40,436 nt of DNA from an uncultured Eubacteriales bacterium (GTDB taxonomy: Bacteria > Bacillota > Clostridia > Oscillospirales > Acutalibacteraceae), in the NCBI GenBank assembly GCA_934463265.1, contig CAKSIU010000008.1, forward strand, positions 1 through 40,436. Direction: 5' to 3'. A model generated the notes under the pieces. It worked only from the letters and a program-made list of their open reading frames with translations. It searched no databases and was not told the origin of the DNA. Each line of letters begins with the position of its first letter. Positions within the stretch are counted from its first letter, which is position 1. Positions 23,482 through 31,847 of this stretch are shown here, in pieces. A program made the translations under genes and the position numbers.

Positions 23482-24918
23482 CTATTTATTTTTCCTTTTT
23501 AGAAAAACTATCGCGCCCAGAATTAATATTCCAATCGGTAAAATGATTGCCATTACGATTCCTATTGTATCTGCGGTGGCTTTGTTGATTCCAAGCTCTT
23601 TGCCTCCGATACTTTTCGATTCTATAGTTATTCCGACGTCTTCTCTCGCTGTCATCTTGTTTATCATATTAACAAAGTATGCCGAGTTATTAAGAGCATT
23701 TGACGATAAATAATCTTGCATTAGCGCACCGTAAGAACCTATCGCAGCTAAATTTGAATCCTTTTCTGTGTCTGTTTTTAACACCGAAATTATTACAGAT
23801 GGAATTGGCCCTGATACATTCCCTGCAAAATCAAAATCTTGAGCCGCTCCTTTAGGTAAAATTCCCGCAGTTAATGAAAATTGCAGTAAAACTTTTGTAT
23901 TTTCAGAATTTGTAGCCTCTAGCGGCTTGCAATATGGCATTAAAACAGGTATATCTGCATTTTTTAAGTCGCTTTTATATTCTTCATCTACATAGTCATT
24001 AACAGCTTCAAATGCATTCGAAACCACATTTTGCATATTGGTTTCGTACACTAGACCTGGATTTACTTTTATGCCGTGTTTTTCTAAAAAAGCATTCAAA
24101 TTCGGGGCTTCTGCTTGATTCGGATTTAGTGCATAGACTAAATTTTTTCCGCCTATTGACAGGAATTTTTCTAATTTTTCTATCGATTGTATATCAAAAT
24201 CCCTTTCTGAACCATAAATTATCGCTAATTTTACGTCCTCTGGAATATCTTGCGTCAAAAGAGAAACCTCAACTATATTAAAGTTATTCTTCTTTAAAAG
24301 TTCCTGAAACGCCGCTGAATCTTGTTCTCCATAACCTTTTAAAACTGCTACTTTCGTTTGATTTTCACTGGTCACGTACAAAATTGCGGAAGTTAGCTCT
24401 TGCTCCGCTTTTGAACCGGTTATTGTGCTTCCGTAATAGCTTCTTTGAATGTCGAATATGTCCTGAACGGTGATTATTTTATGTTTATCGCCTGACTTCA
24501 CAATTATGCTGTTTTCTGTTAAATTTTCATCTTGATATTCATTCAAATACGTCGGATTTTTTACTGTGTCGACATATGTAAGCTTGATTTTGTCTGAGTT
24601 TAAGTCGTACTTCTTTAACACCGAATTCGCCTGGGCAAAATATGAATTCGTTTGCACAAATGTATTTTCGTTGCTTAAAAGTATTATCTCTACGTCTTTA
24701 TCCAGATTTTTTATAAAATTAATTGACTGCTCCGTTAAAGAAAATATTTTATTCTGCGTTAGGTCTAAACTTAGGCCAAATTTGTCTGTTAGCTGTCCAA
24801 CTATTAAATTTATAACTATAATTACTGCCGTTACTATCACTGTAATCGCGGTTGCTAGACTGCCTACTTTAAACTTTTTCGTATTGAATTGAGAAAGTAT
24901 TTTATTATTATTTTTCAT
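23482..24918 (-). CDS. GldG-like ABC transporter auxiliary protein
   Basis: 478 residues with one N-terminal membrane helix (ATAITVIVTAVIIVINLIVGQL), a large outside domain of the Gld/IFT52-like type (LTEQSINFIKNLDKDVEIILLS, AILYVTSENQTKVAVLKGYGEQD, LAIIYGSERDF) and a second helix at the C-terminus (GIVMAIILPIGILILGAIVFLKRKNK). It works with the permease and ATPase encoded just upstream; the substrate is unknown. Its ATG overlaps the permease stop (ATGA), so translation is coupled. Confidence 0.85.
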   Translation of the reverse strand: MKNNNKILSQFNTKKFKVGSLATAITVIVTAVIIVINLIVGQLTDKFGLSLDLTQNKIFSLTEQSINFIKNLDKDVEIILLSNENTFVQTNSYFAQANSVLKKYDLNSDKIKLTYVDTVKNPTYLNEYQDENLTENSIIVKSGDKHKIITVQDIFDIQRSYYGSTITGSKAEQELTSAILYVTSENQTKVAVLKGYGEQDSAAFQELLKKNNFNIVEVSLLTQDIPEDVKLAIIYGSERDFDIQSIEKLEKFLSIGGKNLVYALNPNQAEAPNLNAFLEKHGIKVNPGLVYETNMQNVVSNAFEAVNDYVDEEYKSDLKNADIPVLMPYCKPLEATNSENTKVLLQFSLTAGILPKGAAQDFDFAGNVSGPIPSVIISVLKTDTEKDSNLAAIGSYGALMQDYLSSNALNNSAYFVNMINKMTAREDVGITIESKSIGGKELGINKATADTIGIVMAIILPIGILILGAIVFLKRKNK

Positions 24919-25637
24919 CTGCGATGCTCCTTTCTAACTCCATCTTTTTTCTCAAACACTCTAACGGTAAAAAATATGAATAACGCACACACACTAACAA
25001 AAAATCCGATGTCTTTTAGACTTACTACCCCTAGCGTAAAATTATTGTAGTATGACATTAATGATATTTTCTTTAAAATATTGCTTATAAATTCTACCGA
25101 AATCGCCTGTGCTATCGAATCCATAAACAGCATCAGAAGGCCCACCACTATGCCTCCGATTGCTGCAACTATTTGATTTTCTGTTATTGATGACAAAAAC
25201 AGTCCCATTGAAATCAGTGCCATTCCAAGCAGAAAAATTCCTAAAAAATTTCCTAAAACGGTTATCCAATCCGGAGCGTTAAAAAATGATATTATAACCG
25301 CATAAACCAATGTTATTAATATGCAAAATAAATACATAAGCAGTGCGGCGAAGTACTTTCCCAACACTATTGACGTTAAGCTCACCGGAGCTGTTAGTAA
25401 CGCTTGGTCTGTTTTTTGTTTTTTCTCTTCGCTAAAAAGCCTCATGGTTAAAATCGGAATTATAAATATCATTATTACGAACAGGCTGCTGAATGTATAC
25501 GACAAATCCGTTGTGTTTGACATTAATCCACTCATATAAAAATAAAATCCGCCAAAAACATAAAATGCTGCCAAAACTATGTATCCTATTGCCGACGAAA
25601 AATATGCCGCTATTTCGCGTTTTATTATCGCTATCAT
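24915..25637 (-). CDS. ABC-2-type permease, GldF-like
   Basis: 240 residues with six membrane segments, beginning MIAIIKREIAAYFSSAIGYI and containing the ABC-2 cytoplasmic motif TMRLFSEEKKQKTDQALLTAPVSLTSIVLGKYFAAL. It shares one base with the ATPase stop (TAATG) and overlaps the GldG-like start. Together the four genes form a complete Gld-type exporter module as found in many non-gliding Firmicutes. Confidence 0.88.
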   Translation of the reverse strand: MIAIIKREIAAYFSSAIGYIVLAAFYVFGGFYFYMSGLMSNTTDLSYTFSSLFVIMIFIIPILTMRLFSEEKKQKTDQALLTAPVSLTSIVLGKYFAALLMYLFCILITLVYAVIISFFNAPDWITVLGNFLGIFLLGMALISMGLFLSSITENQIVAAIGGIVVGLLMLFMDSIAQAISVEFISNILKKISLMSYYNNFTLGVVSLKDIGFFVSVCALFIFFTVRVFEKKDGVRKEHRR

Positions 25638-26614
25638 TATTTTTCTCCTCCGTTCTCTGATTTGCTTATTTTAACTTCAACATTGTCTTCGTCCGTAAGT
25701 TTCCTGAATATATCCTCGAGTGTCAAGTTGTCGTTTTTCATAGAAATTATCGGACAATTTATATCTGCCATCTTTGCAAACACAACTTTTCTGATGTCTT
25801 CATTTTTATCGTAATTTACCACATACTCCCCACTTGAATCCGGATTTGTTTTGCTTAGCGTTACAGTTTTTACTCCAGATACCCCTTCTAATGCAGAAAT
25901 AATCGCATTTTGGTCTCCTTCTATGGATAAAAGCAGTCTATTTTCTGCCGAAAGTCCATTTGATAAATTCGCTGTTGTATCATCTGCGACAACCTTGCCC
26001 TTGTTTATAACAATAACTCTGTTGCAGACCGTTTGAATTTCTGACAAAACGTGCGATGATAATATAATTATATGCTTTTCTCCAAGTGACTTTATTAAAT
26101 TTCTAATTTCTATTATTTGATTCGGGTCAAGACCTACTGTAGGCTCGTCCAAAATAAGTAATTTCGGGTCTCCCAACAACGCCTGCGCTATTCCAACGCG
26201 CTGCTTATACCCTTTTGACAAATGCTTTATCACTCTATCCTGCACACTGTCTATTTTTACGACTTTACAAATTTCTTCTATATGCTGTTTTTTATTTAAT
26301 TTTACCTTTTTTAGGTCGTACATAAAGCTCAAATACGCTTTTACTGTCATGTCTAAATAAAGCGGTGGTTGTTCCGGCAAATATCCTATTTTTCTTTTTA
26401 CCGCTATCGGATTTTCCATGATTTCATCGCCGTCAACCGTAACTGTGCCTTCTGTTGATGATATGTATCCTGTAATGATATTCATTGTTGTAGATTTTCC
26501 TGCTCCGTTTGGCCCCAAAAAACCCAAAATTTCGCCGTCATTTACAGTGAAGTTAATATCATCAAGCGCCGTTTTGCTTCCATACTTTTTGCTCAGATTT
26601 TTAACTTCTATCAT
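25637..26614 (-). CDS. ABC transporter ATP-binding protein, GldA-like
   Basis: 325 residues. Walker A GPNGAGKST at 34-42, the LSKGYKQRVG signature, Walker B LLILDEPTVGLD and the switch histidine in SSHVLSE are all present. A C-terminal extension (about 215-325) is typical of GldA/CcmA-like ATPases. It powers the permease encoded by the overlapping next gene. A small membrane-protein gene lies 25 bases upstream. Confidence 0.93.
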   Translation of the reverse strand: MIEVKNLSKKYGSKTALDDINFTVNDGEILGFLGPNGAGKSTTMNIITGYISSTEGTVTVDGDEIMENPIAVKRKIGYLPEQPPLYLDMTVKAYLSFMYDLKKVKLNKKQHIEEICKVVKIDSVQDRVIKHLSKGYKQRVGIAQALLGDPKLLILDEPTVGLDPNQIIEIRNLIKSLGEKHIIILSSHVLSEIQTVCNRVIVINKGKVVADDTTANLSNGLSAENRLLLSIEGDQNAIISALEGVSGVKTVTLSKTNPDSSGEYVVNYDKNEDIRKVVFAKMADINCPIISMKNDNLTLEDIFRKLTDEDNVEVKISKSENGGEK

Positions 26615-26639
26615 TTGCTACACTCCTTATAATCTGTTT

Positions 26640-26957
26640 TTACTTGAACCAGTGAAGTACGTATTTTTCCGATATTTCACTGATGATTGGCAATTTAAAA
26701 TATATATTCTTTGATGCTTTCATTATTAAAAATACTAGCAATGCGACGAAAAAAATGTCAAATAACATTGTAAGGTATGTACTTATCAACGGAATTAAAA
26801 TGAAAAAGTTACGAAATAGCATTGCTACCAAACTCAAAACCAACGATTGTGATGCCGACTTTCTTACAAATTCATCGTTTTTTTCTATTGCTAAAAATAA
26901 TATTCCAGTGAAATATAGCCCAACATATGCCAAAATTGCCTTACTTTTGCTGCTCAT
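26640..26957 (-). CDS. Small membrane protein, DUF4870/Tic20-like
   Basis: 105 residues with three hydrophobic segments. The pattern AYVGLYFTGILFLAIEKNDEFVRKSASQSL and a C-terminal LPIISEISEK fit the DUF4870-like family of small membrane proteins of unknown role. ATG 26957 is 5 bases behind AAGGAGTGAG. It lies 4 bases after exoA and probably shares its transcript. Confidence 0.65.
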   Translation of the reverse strand: MSSKSKAILAYVGLYFTGILFLAIEKNDEFVRKSASQSLVLSLVAMLFRNFFILIPLISTYLTMLFDIFFVALLVFLIMKASKNIYFKLPIISEISEKYVLHWFK

Positions 26958-26961
26958 ATGC

Positions 26962-27717
26962 TCACTCCTTTAAAATTAATTCTACCGGACAATGATCACT
27001 GCCAAACACTTCGTCATGAATTATTGAATCTTCGACTTTTTCTTTCAGCCTCTCAGAAACAATAAAATAATCTATGCGCCACCCCGCGTTATTGGCTCTG
27101 GCATTGAACATATATGTCCACCAAGTATATATTGAACCTCTGTTCGGGTACAAATATCTAAACGTATCGATAAATCCCGCCGATAATAATTGCGTCATTT
27201 TGCCTCGTTCCTCGTCAGAAAAACCTGCATTTTTATGATTCGATGTCGGATTTTTTAAGTCTATTTCATTGTGCGCAACATTTAAATCCCCACATAAAAT
27301 TACAGATTTCTGTGCATCTAATTTCAATAAGTAATTTCTGAAGTCATCTTCCCACTTCATTCTATAATCAATTCGAGCCAAACCTCTTTGTGCATTCGGA
27401 GTGTAACAATTTACCAGATAAAAATTCTCAAGCTCCAACGTTATTACGCGTCCCTCATGTGAATGTTCTTCCATGTTTATGTCATAACTCACATTTATCG
27501 GCTTTTTTTTCGTAAATATCGCCGTTCCGGAATAGCCTTTCTTATCCGCACTGTTCCAGTATTGATGGTATCCTTCCAAATTTATTTCAGCTTGTCCTTC
27601 TTGCATTTTCGTCTCCTGTATGCAAAAAATATCTGCGTTTTTCTTTTTAAAAAACTCCATAAAGCCTTTGTTTATGCACGCTCTCAAGCCATTTACATTC
27701 CATGAAATTAATCTCAC
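26962..27717 (-). CDS. exoA: Exodeoxyribonuclease III / AP endonuclease
   Basis: 251 residues, DNase-I-like fold. It starts MRLISWNVNGLRACI and has the metal-binding QETKMQEG, LVNCYTPNAQRG, LCGDLNVAH and the terminal catalytic GSDHCPVEL. It cleaves abasic sites and 3' blocks in base-excision repair. I chose GTG 27717 because AAGGAGGCGAT lies 6 bases upstream; the frame is open 20 more codons without support. Confidence 0.95.
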   Translation of the reverse strand: MRLISWNVNGLRACINKGFMEFFKKKNADIFCIQETKMQEGQAEINLEGYHQYWNSADKKGYSGTAIFTKKKPINVSYDINMEEHSHEGRVITLELENFYLVNCYTPNAQRGLARIDYRMKWEDDFRNYLLKLDAQKSVILCGDLNVAHNEIDLKNPTSNHKNAGFSDEERGKMTQLLSAGFIDTFRYLYPNRGSIYTWWTYMFNARANNAGWRIDYFIVSERLKEKVEDSIIHDEVFGSDHCPVELILKE

Positions 27718-27809
27718 GCGATCGCCTCCTTTTTTCTTTTTTAGAACATTATACCATACTTTTCTCAATATTAACAAGTTGATAACCTATTCTGATTTTT
27801 CAAATATTT

Positions 27810-27940
27810 GCCCCCGCGTCGGGCGGTCGCGACCTAAATCTTTATTTTGTGAAGACTTAGCAAGAAAAATAATATTTTTCTTCTGCGCGAGCCAGAGACA
27901 AAATCTCTGCTCATGCTTCGCGACCGCCCGGCGCGGGGGC
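27810..27940. repeat. GC-rich 131-bp inverted-repeat element with two inner hairpins
   Basis: The two 23-base arms (27810-27832 and 27918-27940) are inverted repeats with one mismatch that would pair as G-U in RNA. They are almost pure G+C (GCCCCCGCG...) in very A+T-rich surroundings. The 85-base interior holds a hairpin built from AGAAAAATA/TATTTTTCT and a second one, CAGAGA/TCTCTG with loop CAAAA (27893-27909), so the whole could fold as a three-way junction. It lies between the end of the GerQ-like gene and exoA. It could be a MITE/REP-like repeat, a structured RNA or an elaborate terminator; there is no U tract directly after the outer stem. Confidence 0.7.
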
Positions 27941-27962
27941 CATAAAAAAGCTAACAAAATCC

Positions 27963-28541
27963 TTACCTGCTGTTATCTTCAAATCTAATAAACTTGGCAC
28001 CATCGAAATCGCACACCAAAATTTCTCCGGAACCGGCTTCTCTTAACACCACAAAATTATCTCCAACGGCCATAAGTACTCCAGCTTTTTCAATCAATGT
28101 ATTCGTACCTATTAAAAACTGCATTCTAACATTTTTACCAATCTGCGTACGTAAAAATGATTCTATATTTCCGCCGGGTTTCATATTCCTTAAATTATTA
28201 TTATTTTGAGAGCCACTCGTTATTGGCATAGTCTGTTCCTGTCTTTGAGGCTGCGGTGTCATTTGATTCTCCATTTGTTCTTGCTGCTCTGTCATATTGT
28301 TTCGCGAATTCATTTCATTTTGTTGCATATTTTCGTTACGTGAGGACTGCATATTATTTCTATTGTTTTCCATATTTCTGTTGCTATTTATAGACGTACT
28401 AAACTCGGATTCATTCAAATTATACCCCGTCAAATCTTCCAAATTTTGATTAGAACCATCCATCATGTCACCTAAGCCATAAATCCTTGTCAAGTCCAAA
28501 TTTTCATCCGAAAAGTTGTTGTTATTATTTCTGTTTGCCAT
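27963..28541 (-). CDS. Putative spore coat protein, GerQ-like
   Basis: 192 residues. The first ~120 are low-complexity Asn/Gln/Met/Glu-rich (NRNNNNNFS, MENNRNNMQSSRNENMQQNE). The C-terminal domain (IESFLRTQIGKNVRMQFLIG, then AGVLMAVGDNFVVLREAGSGE and FIRF) matches the GerQ layout, in which a Gln-rich tail is crosslinked by transglutaminase in the coat. Sequence identity to B. subtilis GerQ looks low, so this is a family-level guess. ATG 28541 follows AGGAGG. Confidence 0.6.
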   Translation of the reverse strand: MANRNNNNNFSDENLDLTRIYGLGDMMDGSNQNLEDLTGYNLNESEFSTSINSNRNMENNRNNMQSSRNENMQQNEMNSRNNMTEQQEQMENQMTPQPQRQEQTMPITSGSQNNNNLRNMKPGGNIESFLRTQIGKNVRMQFLIGTNTLIEKAGVLMAVGDNFVVLREAGSGEILVCDFDGAKFIRFEDNSR

Positions 28542-28693
28542 ACTAATCCTCCTAAACTAAGTAAATACACTACCCATAATATGATTCTGCCTCTCATTTG
28601 TGACACAGAATTTATGAGTATTTTTATTTTCAATGTAACAACGCAGGATTCTATTTGCATAAAAAAACGCAATCTTTTTATTTGTTAATCACT

Positions 28694-28738
28694 AATACAA
28701 TTAGTTGTATTGAAAAATTTAATACAATATGCTAAAAT
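28694..28738 (+). promoter_or_regulatory. Promoter with three AATACAA half-sites ahead of the dockerin gene
   Basis: TTGAAA (28710-28715), a 17-base spacer and TAAAAT (28733-28738) make a sigma-A promoter 30 bases before the ATG. Heptamers AATACAA (28694-28700), TTGTATT (28705-28711) and AATACAA (28721-28727) alternate in orientation across the -35 box and spacer. This looks like a repressor operator of unknown identity. Confidence 0.55.
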
Positions 28739-28767
28739 AACGTCAAATATAAATTTAAGGTGATATC

Positions 28768-30423
28768 ATGCCAAAATTGAAAAAAATATTTTTTAATTTG
28801 ACAATTATATGTTCGGTTTTATTTTTAATAAATTTTAATTCAGCCTATTCTTTCGCGTTAGAAGTGCCCACAGAAATGATATTAGATGGCGGATTCGATA
28901 TCCTTCCCGACGGTAATGGTAATTTTTTTATCATAAGTTACGAAAAAAACAGCACAAAAAGTGCTCTAGCATACATTGATAATACCAGCGAAACTCCAAC
29001 TATTAAAAAATTAAATTTTTTCAATAATGGCTCCCAAACAGAAAGCTTTGATTACAAATATACCACCGCAAATTACCATAACAGCTATCTTTACTTAACG
29101 AACGCTACTGGTACAAATATTTCTCCATATAAAATTAGGTTAAATCAAAATTTATTAGCTCTAATATCTGAAATTTCGCTGTCTGAATCAAAAATCGTCT
29201 CACCAAAACAAATTGCACTTGGCAACAATGGTAACCTTTTCATCTTGGGAAGTAGCAAAGCAAATTCGGTTGCAGTATATAGTGCTACAGAGGAATTAAT
29301 AAACAGCAATGGCTTATCTCAAAGTGGGAAAACTTTTCATACCGTCGCCACAGATATCTCTAAAAACTACCTCTACGCACTGGACAATTCAAATAATATG
29401 CTCAGATACAACATAAATTCCGATAAATATACTTTTGAAAGTCCCGAAGCCAAAATAAATATTTCAAACTTTAAATTTTTAACCGACAACATATTCGTTA
29501 CATCAGATAGACATATATGTATCTTGAATAATTCTGCTTTTAAACTTGACTCGAAAATCCAAATTGCTACGGAAATTAAAAATTATCCAACTTGCGTGAC
29601 CAGTGGTTTTGATGTGTCTTCAATTTTGGCAAAAACCGATGACAAAATTATTTCCCGAGTCCGCTGTTCGGATGGCGCCATAACTGGTAAAATTGAATTA
29701 AATGAGAATATTTTAGCGCTGTCAACTTCCAGAGAAAAAATTATTGCTGTTACCGGCGACAGCTTACCAAAAAACATAACACTAATCGATGAAAAAAGTA
29801 TAACTGAAATCGTTCCGCCAGAACCGGAAACTCCCGGTGGAAGCGAAGGTAATCAAGGCAGTGACCACAACGATACTGAAAACAAAGATAACGAAAATAG
29901 CGGAGAATCTGGCGATGATAACAAAGGCGACGAAAATAATGGTGAATCTGATGGTAACAATTCGGAGAATGATAAAACAGAAGAAAATCCGTCAGACGAA
30001 ACTGACGAAGACGCCATTACCAGCGATATTCACCACATTAACCTTGAAAATCACATAATTTCTGAAATTCCTGCTGGCACAACTTTTGCTGAATTTAAAA
30101 ATAACCTCATTTTTAACGGCTACAGCTTGGTTTTTAAGGACGCAAAGGGCAACATTAAAACCGGAAACTCAACTAAAATCGGCACAGGTTACACTGTTAC
30201 ATTTGTAAAAGACGGCGCCGAAAAAAACTCATTTAAACTCATAGTTCAAGGCGATTTGACTGGCACCGGAACTTTAACTTCGCGCGATATTTCGGCTTTT
30301 GTAAATTATCTTCTGGGGAAGGCAAGTCTTGACGACACTTATTTGCAGGCCGCTAACATTAATGATGACGATGAACCTGATGTTATCGACTTATTTTTAA
30401 TGTATAAAATGCTTCAAAAATAA
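28768..30423 (+). CDS. Secreted protein with dockerin-type C-terminus
   Basis: 551 residues. A signal peptide (KKIFFNLTIICSVLFLINFNSAYSFA) leads into a ~310-residue beta-propeller-like region of repeated strands (residues 35-345). An acidic Gly/Asn/Glu/Asp linker follows (about 350-415), then a small beta domain (ISEIPAGTTFAEFKNNLIFNGYSLVFKDAKGN) and a type-I-dockerin-like pair of calcium loops (GDLTGTGTLTSRDISAFVNYLL and NINDDDEPDVIDLFLMYKML). Dockerins bind cohesins on the cell surface or in cellulosome-like assemblies; no cohesin is in view. The start follows AAGGTG. It lies 36 bases ahead of the CARF nuclease gene. Confidence 0.85.
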   Translation: MPKLKKIFFNLTIICSVLFLINFNSAYSFALEVPTEMILDGGFDILPDGNGNFFIISYEKNSTKSALAYIDNTSETPTIKKLNFFNNGSQTESFDYKYTTANYHNSYLYLTNATGTNISPYKIRLNQNLLALISEISLSESKIVSPKQIALGNNGNLFILGSSKANSVAVYSATEELINSNGLSQSGKTFHTVATDISKNYLYALDNSNNMLRYNINSDKYTFESPEAKINISNFKFLTDNIFVTSDRHICILNNSAFKLDSKIQIATEIKNYPTCVTSGFDVSSILAKTDDKIISRVRCSDGAITGKIELNENILALSTSREKIIAVTGDSLPKNITLIDEKSITEIVPPEPETPGGSEGNQGSDHNDTENKDNENSGESGDDNKGDENNGESDGNNSENDKTEENPSDETDEDAITSDIHHINLENHIISEIPAGTTFAEFKNNLIFNGYSLVFKDAKGNIKTGNSTKIGTGYTVTFVKDGAEKNSFKLIVQGDLTGTGTLTSRDISAFVNYLLGKASLDDTYLQAANINDDDEPDVIDLFLMYKMLQK

Positions 30424-30459
30424 AAACTTGAAACCATCTATTTTTATGGAGGAGTACTT

Positions 30460-31647
30460 ATGGAATGTCTTGCCATTCTTTACGACAATGAACAAATTAA
30501 TAATTTGCTGCCTATCTTCGCATTTCGACCAAAAAATGTTGTGCTGCTTTATGACTACAAATACACCCATGTTAAAAATCTCGAATACATAAAAAATGTC
30601 TGTGTTCTGCGATTCCCTAATATTGTCGTTGAATACAAAGGTTACGACGGCTTAAGTATTGAAAATATTGCCAAAACCTGCACCTCTATTATTCACAAAA
30701 AGTCTTCGTGCTTTTTCGATATCACTGGTGCCGGAGAATTCGGCGCTATTGGGGCATATCATTCCTGCAGAAAAACTTTTACTCCAATTTTCAAGCTTGA
30801 TGTATTGGGACAACGTCTCATAAATGTTTTTGGATGCAAATCTTTAGAAAAAAATTTTGTCATGCCCAAACTTAACATCGAAAATATTTTTGCACTGCAT
30901 GGCGCCTGCATTACAGGATACAATCATGCAAGTCCAGCCAGCGAAAATTTCGATAGTTTACTAACTTTTTGTAGCGCGGTTTTTGATGACGTAGAGCTTT
31001 GGAAAAAAATGTGTCTTTACCTGCAGACAGGCAATACAAATTTTTCTCAAGGTTATAATAATCTGTTTTTCAAGGCACCACAGCACATTTTTAAAGGAAA
31101 TTCCAGCATATCTTTGACAAACTTTAAACTTTTGGAATTAGCACAAAAATTAAAATTTATTTACAAATTAAACACCAGTTCAAATAAAATTTCCTTTTTC
31201 TACCGCGATAAAAAAATTAAAGCGTACCTTTCGGACTTTGGAATTTGGCTCGAACTCTTTTGTTATATAAACTTAAAACGCGAAAAAAATTTTCATGACG
31301 TGCGCATGAGTGTGAAATTTGAGTGGAATAACAACAAAAACAAGCTTATGGAAATTACCAACGAAATAGATTTGACTTTTTTTTACGGTATTCACCCGTA
31401 TTTTATCTCCTGCAAACTCTCGGAGCCCTCCGCCGATGCGCTACGTGAACTCAGTATGTACCCCTCTTACTTCGGCGGAAATAATTCTAAAAGCGCTCTC
31501 GTTATCGTCAGCAAAATCAACAAAGAGCGCTCATATACATACACTAGAGCCCACGATATGGGAATCCACGTCATTGATGGCGCGGCGATAAAAAAAGGAA
31601 AATTTATCGATGAAATAAAAAAATCTTTAAATATAAAACCTAATTAA
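30460..31647 (+). CDS. CARF-domain PD-(D/E)XK nuclease, Card1/Can2 (DUF1887) type
   Basis: 395 residues. The N-terminal half is a Rossmann-like CARF domain: a beta strand ECLAILYDN, then FRPKNVVLLYD, and the ligand-loop region FFDITGAGEFGAIGAYHS (85-102) in place of the family's N/D-xTGGT. The middle (LPK-like MPKLNIENIFALHGACI) is typical for DUF1887. The C-terminal nuclease has the glutamate in GIWLELFCY (E265), NEID (D304) and FISCK (K319) and a later YFGGNNSKSALVIVSK strand. Serine replaces the acidic residue of E-x-K, which I recall in many clostridial relatives. Card1/Can2 cut nucleic acid when bound to cyclic tetra-adenylate made by type III CRISPR. ATG 30460 follows GGAGGAG. No cas gene or CRISPR array is in the window. 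Confidence 0.8.
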   Translation: MECLAILYDNEQINNLLPIFAFRPKNVVLLYDYKYTHVKNLEYIKNVCVLRFPNIVVEYKGYDGLSIENIAKTCTSIIHKKSSCFFDITGAGEFGAIGAYHSCRKTFTPIFKLDVLGQRLINVFGCKSLEKNFVMPKLNIENIFALHGACITGYNHASPASENFDSLLTFCSAVFDDVELWKKMCLYLQTGNTNFSQGYNNLFFKAPQHIFKGNSSISLTNFKLLELAQKLKFIYKLNTSSNKISFFYRDKKIKAYLSDFGIWLELFCYINLKREKNFHDVRMSVKFEWNNNKNKLMEITNEIDLTFFYGIHPYFISCKLSEPSADALRELSMYPSYFGGNNSKSALVIVSKINKERSYTYTRAHDMGIHVIDGAAIKKGKFIDEIKKSLNIKPN

Positions 31648-31770
31648 CTAATTCCTGTTCAAAACCATTTATAAAATTTCATATATTCACAACCAATTTA
31701 ATAAAAATCATGATAATTATCTAATTTTGTAAATTTATCTGATTTTTAAAATTTTGCATAACATAAAAAA

Positions 31771-31804
31771 ATAAATGTAAGCACATTTTTATGCTTACAT
31801 TTAT
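31771..31804. terminator. Bidirectional intrinsic terminator
   Basis: A 13-bp stem (ATAAATGTAAGCA / TGCTTACATTTAT) with an 8-base loop and T-rich flanks on both strands. It serves the CARF nuclease gene (plus) and groEL (minus). The rest of 31648-31847 is A+T-rich and empty. Confidence 0.8.
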
Positions 31805-31847
31805 CTTTCTATTTCAAGTTTAAATGACAGGATTTATCCAAATTTTA

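Noticed and set aside
22903..26614. Dedicated exporter of the Nif11 peptide
   Set aside because: The ATPase has no N-terminal C39 peptidase domain and the module is a standard Gld type, so a functional link is only proximity.
27810..27940. Element as a tRNA or rRNA fragment because of its high G+C
   Set aside because: No T-loop, anticodon arm or CCA pattern, and the arms are simple inverted repeats.
30460..31847. CRISPR array near the CARF nuclease
   Set aside because: No regularly spaced repeats of 25-40 bases exist here or elsewhere in the window; the only repeat near the gene is the terminator at 31771.
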